This document shows, one piece after another, positions 29,687-32,473 of a stretch of 32,473 bases of DNA. How positions within the stretch are numbered: position 1 is the stretch's first letter; every line of letters begins with the position of its first letter. This DNA is from Podila epigama. Taxonomy: Eukaryota; Mortierellomycota; Mortierellomycetes; Mortierellales; Mortierellaceae. The position numbers and the translations under genes are program-made. The stretch spans positions 1-32,473 of the forward strand of contig JAAAVE010000115.1 in NCBI GenBank assembly GCA_015679605.1. Direction: 5' to 3'. Under the pieces are notes generated by a model, which worked only from the letters and a program-made list of their open reading frames with translations, was not told the DNA's origin and did no database searches.

Positions 29687-32069
29687 ATGTCCATCGAATG
29701 GCAAGGCCGAAGACCAATCCGTTTTCTCACAAAATCGCGTTTTGGAAAGAACAACAATACTCTTTCTTCGTTTATCGCACCTCGAGGGTTTACATTGCAA
29801 GCAGCAACATCAGGTCATCGTGCGCCTAGAGTGCACTATGGCCCTGGCACTATTTTCCAAGGCCAGGTGAACTTACACATGCTCAAGCCCTCTGCCTCCT
29901 CTTGCCGACTACATGTTGTTCTGACCGGTCATCAGACCATCTCGCCCCAAATATCAGATGTACCTTCATCATCATCCTCCAAAAACACCCTTTTTGAGGT
30001 GGAGCATGTCCTCGTCGACAATGAGGCGTTGGCAGCCAAGAGACACCTCTTCCACTTTTCAATTAAGTTTCCAATGTGCAACTATCCTCCTACCTTCCAG
30101 GTAAAAATTCCTTTTGCATAAAAGAAAAAATATGACGGAAAGAAGAATTTTTTGTTAACATAGTCCCTGTAACGACACTTTTTGTTCATTCCGTAGGATG
30201 AGAGTGGACGTTCTGTTGTATATTCAGTGAAGGCCTATCTGAGTATTCAACCTCAGTCCTCAGCTGAAGCAGCGGCGATGGAGCTGGCTTCTCCAGAACT
30301 GCTAATAACATATTTGCCCCTGGTGCCTGCTGCGGTACCAAGGAACCAGGTTATTGAGACGGCACAAATAATGGATCCCGCTACGGGCGAGGCCAGCATC
30401 GTAGCAACCCTCGACAGCTCTCAAAGAGGAATGTGTCCAGGTGCGTTACGTTTTTTTTCTCTCTTTTTTTGTGTGTGTGAAACATGGAACAAAGTTGACG
30501 CTGTTTTTTCTTTTTGCGCCTTATCGTTACTTCATTTTCCATATTTGTCCTTCATCTTTACCCTTTTTCTCAGCCATTTTTCTTCTTTGGCGTTGTTCAC
30601 CTTGCTTGACTTGAATACCTCCATGAGTGGCGGCGGGTTATGCATTATGGGTGAATTGGGAACAATCAATCGAGAGAGAGAGAAAAAAAAAGTACACTTG
30701 GGGGAAAAGGTCTTGAACGAGGAGGCAGGTGAACAAAGTTGACCAAAAAAGGAAACCTGAGCAAAACTTTAAATGAGTACGACCAACAAACCCCTCCATG
30801 CGCAACATCACCTAGCCATTCATGTCATTGACAAAGACATCATGAAGCCATATTTACATGTATGCATGTACCATGACTGACGTTGGTTTCCTATGTCTAT
30901 TCTACACCGACACCAACACCACTTTAATAGGCGAGTCTCTACCACTTACACTCAGTGTCGTCAACACGTCTCAGAAAGACCTTCAAGCGATCCATCTTGC
31001 TCTCGTCCGTCAGATCTCTTTTGTAACCGATTGTGAATCTACACTCCACACCGCCCCAAAACGCACCACAATCCACCGCGTCACCATCCCAATCTCAATA
31101 CCATCCAACAGAAACATGTCCTGGTCGCAACCTGTCCAGTTTATTCTCCCGTCGTCCCTGAACATGGTGCCCACGACCACTCCTTCGATCACTCCACTGT
31201 TCCATATTGAGTACTTCCTCGTCGCCAATATACCACTCTCCGGTCGACATCAAACTCTTACCGACCGTAGCCCGTTCGGACCACGACAGCTGACACTGCC
31301 CATCATTAACGACACGATTTTTGATACCTCCGACCGCTCGGGTCAAGTCGACAATTCTGTAAATATTAAAGGCCAAGTCATTCTGCCATTCGCTCCGATC
31401 CCTATCACCATGGGCACCGTAGCTTCACGATTCCCTACCAGCCGACTCAAATGGCCTTTGCCCAGCCATGCGGAAGTGATTGCCAAGCCAGCCTTTGTCC
31501 GTGATCGGTTTGAAGAAGAAATGCTAAAACATTTCTCGAGCATGGAAAGCTTGATGGAGGAGGAAGAAGATGAACAAGATATCGCAGAACTGGTTCAGGA
31601 AGCCATCGCCAGGCAAAAGTCTTCACAAGACATGGATTCGATTGGGCGGAATCGTAACGTCAATAGTGGTAACAGTAGTAGCAGTGGCAGCGAGAAAGAG
31701 GAGGAGTATGCTACCAGTGGCCTGCCTTTTTCTGCAAGGACCAGGCGCATTCATTCGACACCCCCGAATCGATTTCGACAAAGTGTGATACCCCGTCTTC
31801 CCAAAAGTGTCCTCTCCAGCCACGATCCACCGGGCCTTCCGCCCTCGCCTCCAGGAACATCTAGGACTATGATGGGAGACTCGTTCGCCATTAGTACGCT
31901 ATCGCCACCTCAGATTCAGACGCGAAAGTCAACTACCAGCCTCACCCATGCACCGCCTTTGAGGCCGAGCAATGTGTTATCAGTCAGTCCCCGATCCAAT
32001 GTCGGCAGGGATTTACTCATGAGTATTTACAAGAATGTTCCTCCTGGCGATGGTCTACATAATCTTTGA
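29687..32069 (+). CDS. Alpha-arrestin-like protein (arrestin N and C domains)
   Basis: Exons 29687-30100, 30197-30440 and 30931-32069 give 598 aa. Alpha-arrestins (yeast ART proteins) link Rsp5-type ubiquitin ligases to plasma membrane cargo for endocytosis. Arrestin N: VHYGPGTIFQGQVNLHM, LHVVLTGHQTISP, LFHFSIKFPMCNYPPTFQ, then SVVYSVKAYLSIQPQ. Arrestin C: GESLPLTLSVVNTSQKDLQA, IHLALVRQISFVTDC, VQFILPSSLNMVPTTTP and FHIEYFLVANIPLSG. A disordered tail follows with an acidic patch (MEEEEDEQDIAELV), poly-Ser and Pro-rich segments. Intron 2 was ended at TTTAATAG (30930) because that restores P-GESLPL in phase 1. No PPxY motif is seen, so ligase binding, if any, would need another motif or adaptor. 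Confidence 0.88.
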
Positions 32070-32473
32070 ATGCCTCTATGAATTAAAGTGTGTCTATATG
32101 ATTGCAAACTGTGCTTGAAAAATAACAATAGAGAATTATGGTTGCTGGTAACGTGGTGAAGTCGAATAGGAGTTACATTCGTTAATGTACGGCAAAATGA
32201 GCAGCGTTGCTATTTCATTGTTCAAATGACAACGATCCATCTCTACTCACAGGCATATCCTGGTGTAACATTGGGATGGAGAGGGGAGTGAATGTCGATT
32301 TCCAACATTGAAATGTACCATAGTGTGCATTGCTTCCTGTAGGAAGTGGACAAGCCCAGAGACTCACACTAACCATCTCATCCACGTATCCACTTGCTCT
32401 CCCATCATCCACCTGTTTACCCACCATCTTTCCTACGGCAATGAGGGATTGTTTTTTTTTTGTTTTTTTTTTT
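32070..32473. other. Unassigned 3' region; possible end of a minus-strand gene
   Basis: After the arrestin stop there is AT-rich 3' UTR. On the minus strand a short frame (VGKQVDDGRASGYVDEM) follows an acceptor-like CATTGCCGTAG at about 32437 and ends near a GTGAGT donor at about 32372; CTACAG at about 32339 could open a last exon. The pieces are too short to identify and the gene, if real, continues past the window. The far end is a T-rich run. Confidence 0.2.

Noticed and set aside
1-32473. A gene cluster for a common pathway or defence system
   Set aside because: Genes are on mixed strands, mostly conserved housekeeping functions, and no biosynthetic core, transposase or defence effector was seen.

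Overview
This is nuclear DNA from a filamentous fungus. The genes are dense and interrupted by short GT-AG introns with CTAAC/CTGAC-like branch sites. Intergenic DNA is rich in poly-T and CT tracts, and neighbouring genes lie on either strand without operons. The gene set includes chitin synthase, a Swp1-type oligosaccharyltransferase subunit, a DUF2015 protein, an alpha-arrestin, a queuosine-pathway tRNA-ribosyltransferase subunit and a YeiH/UPF0324 membrane protein. Together with the rather intron-rich structure this points to an early-diverging lineage, most likely Mortierellomycotina; the placement is inference, not proof. I saw no tRNA, rRNA, CRISPR array or transposon. A run of ten N at 19762-19771 marks an assembly gap.

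Layout: 1-927 (-) 5' end of a chitin synthase; 928-2106 its long promoter; 2107-2459 (-) possible exons of an unrecognised gene; 3015-4900 (+) eIF3i; 5309-6673 (+) ribophorin II/Swp1; 6779-8778 (-) QTRT2; 8977-10826 (-) secreted acidic repeat protein; 11564-12608 (-) secreted, probably GPI-anchored protein; 13187-14387 (-) AP-1 sigma; about 14800-15888 (+) orphan adaptin-mu-like longin protein; 16107-17969 (-) coiled-coil membrane protein; 18217-19606 (-) SLC35F transporter; 19892-21660 (+) YeiH-family protein; 21837-24543 (-) MIC26/27 family protein with a very long helical tail; 25343-26857 (+) SET/MYND protein; 26987-28281 (-) SRP receptor beta; 28551-29156 (+) DUF2015 protein; 29687-32069 (+) alpha-arrestin; 32070-32473 unassigned.

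The genes do not form a pathway cluster, although membrane traffic and the secretory route are well represented: SRP receptor beta and Swp1 (entry and N-glycosylation at the ER), AP-1 sigma and the longin protein (vesicle coats), an arrestin (cargo ubiquitylation), and chitin synthase plus two secreted proteins (cell surface). Several neighbours are divergent and share short intergenic regions (APS1/longin, SLC35F/YeiH, SRPRB/DUF2015).

Most worth a second look are the MICOS protein with a repeat-built tail of several hundred residues, the mu-like longin gene that ends before any mu-homology domain and sits head to head with AP-1 sigma, the bacterial-type YeiH protein, the reading-frame clash in QTRT2, and the genes whose first exon is only the start codon or two codons. 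Exon coordinates were worked out by hand from splice sites, reading phase and family conservation.
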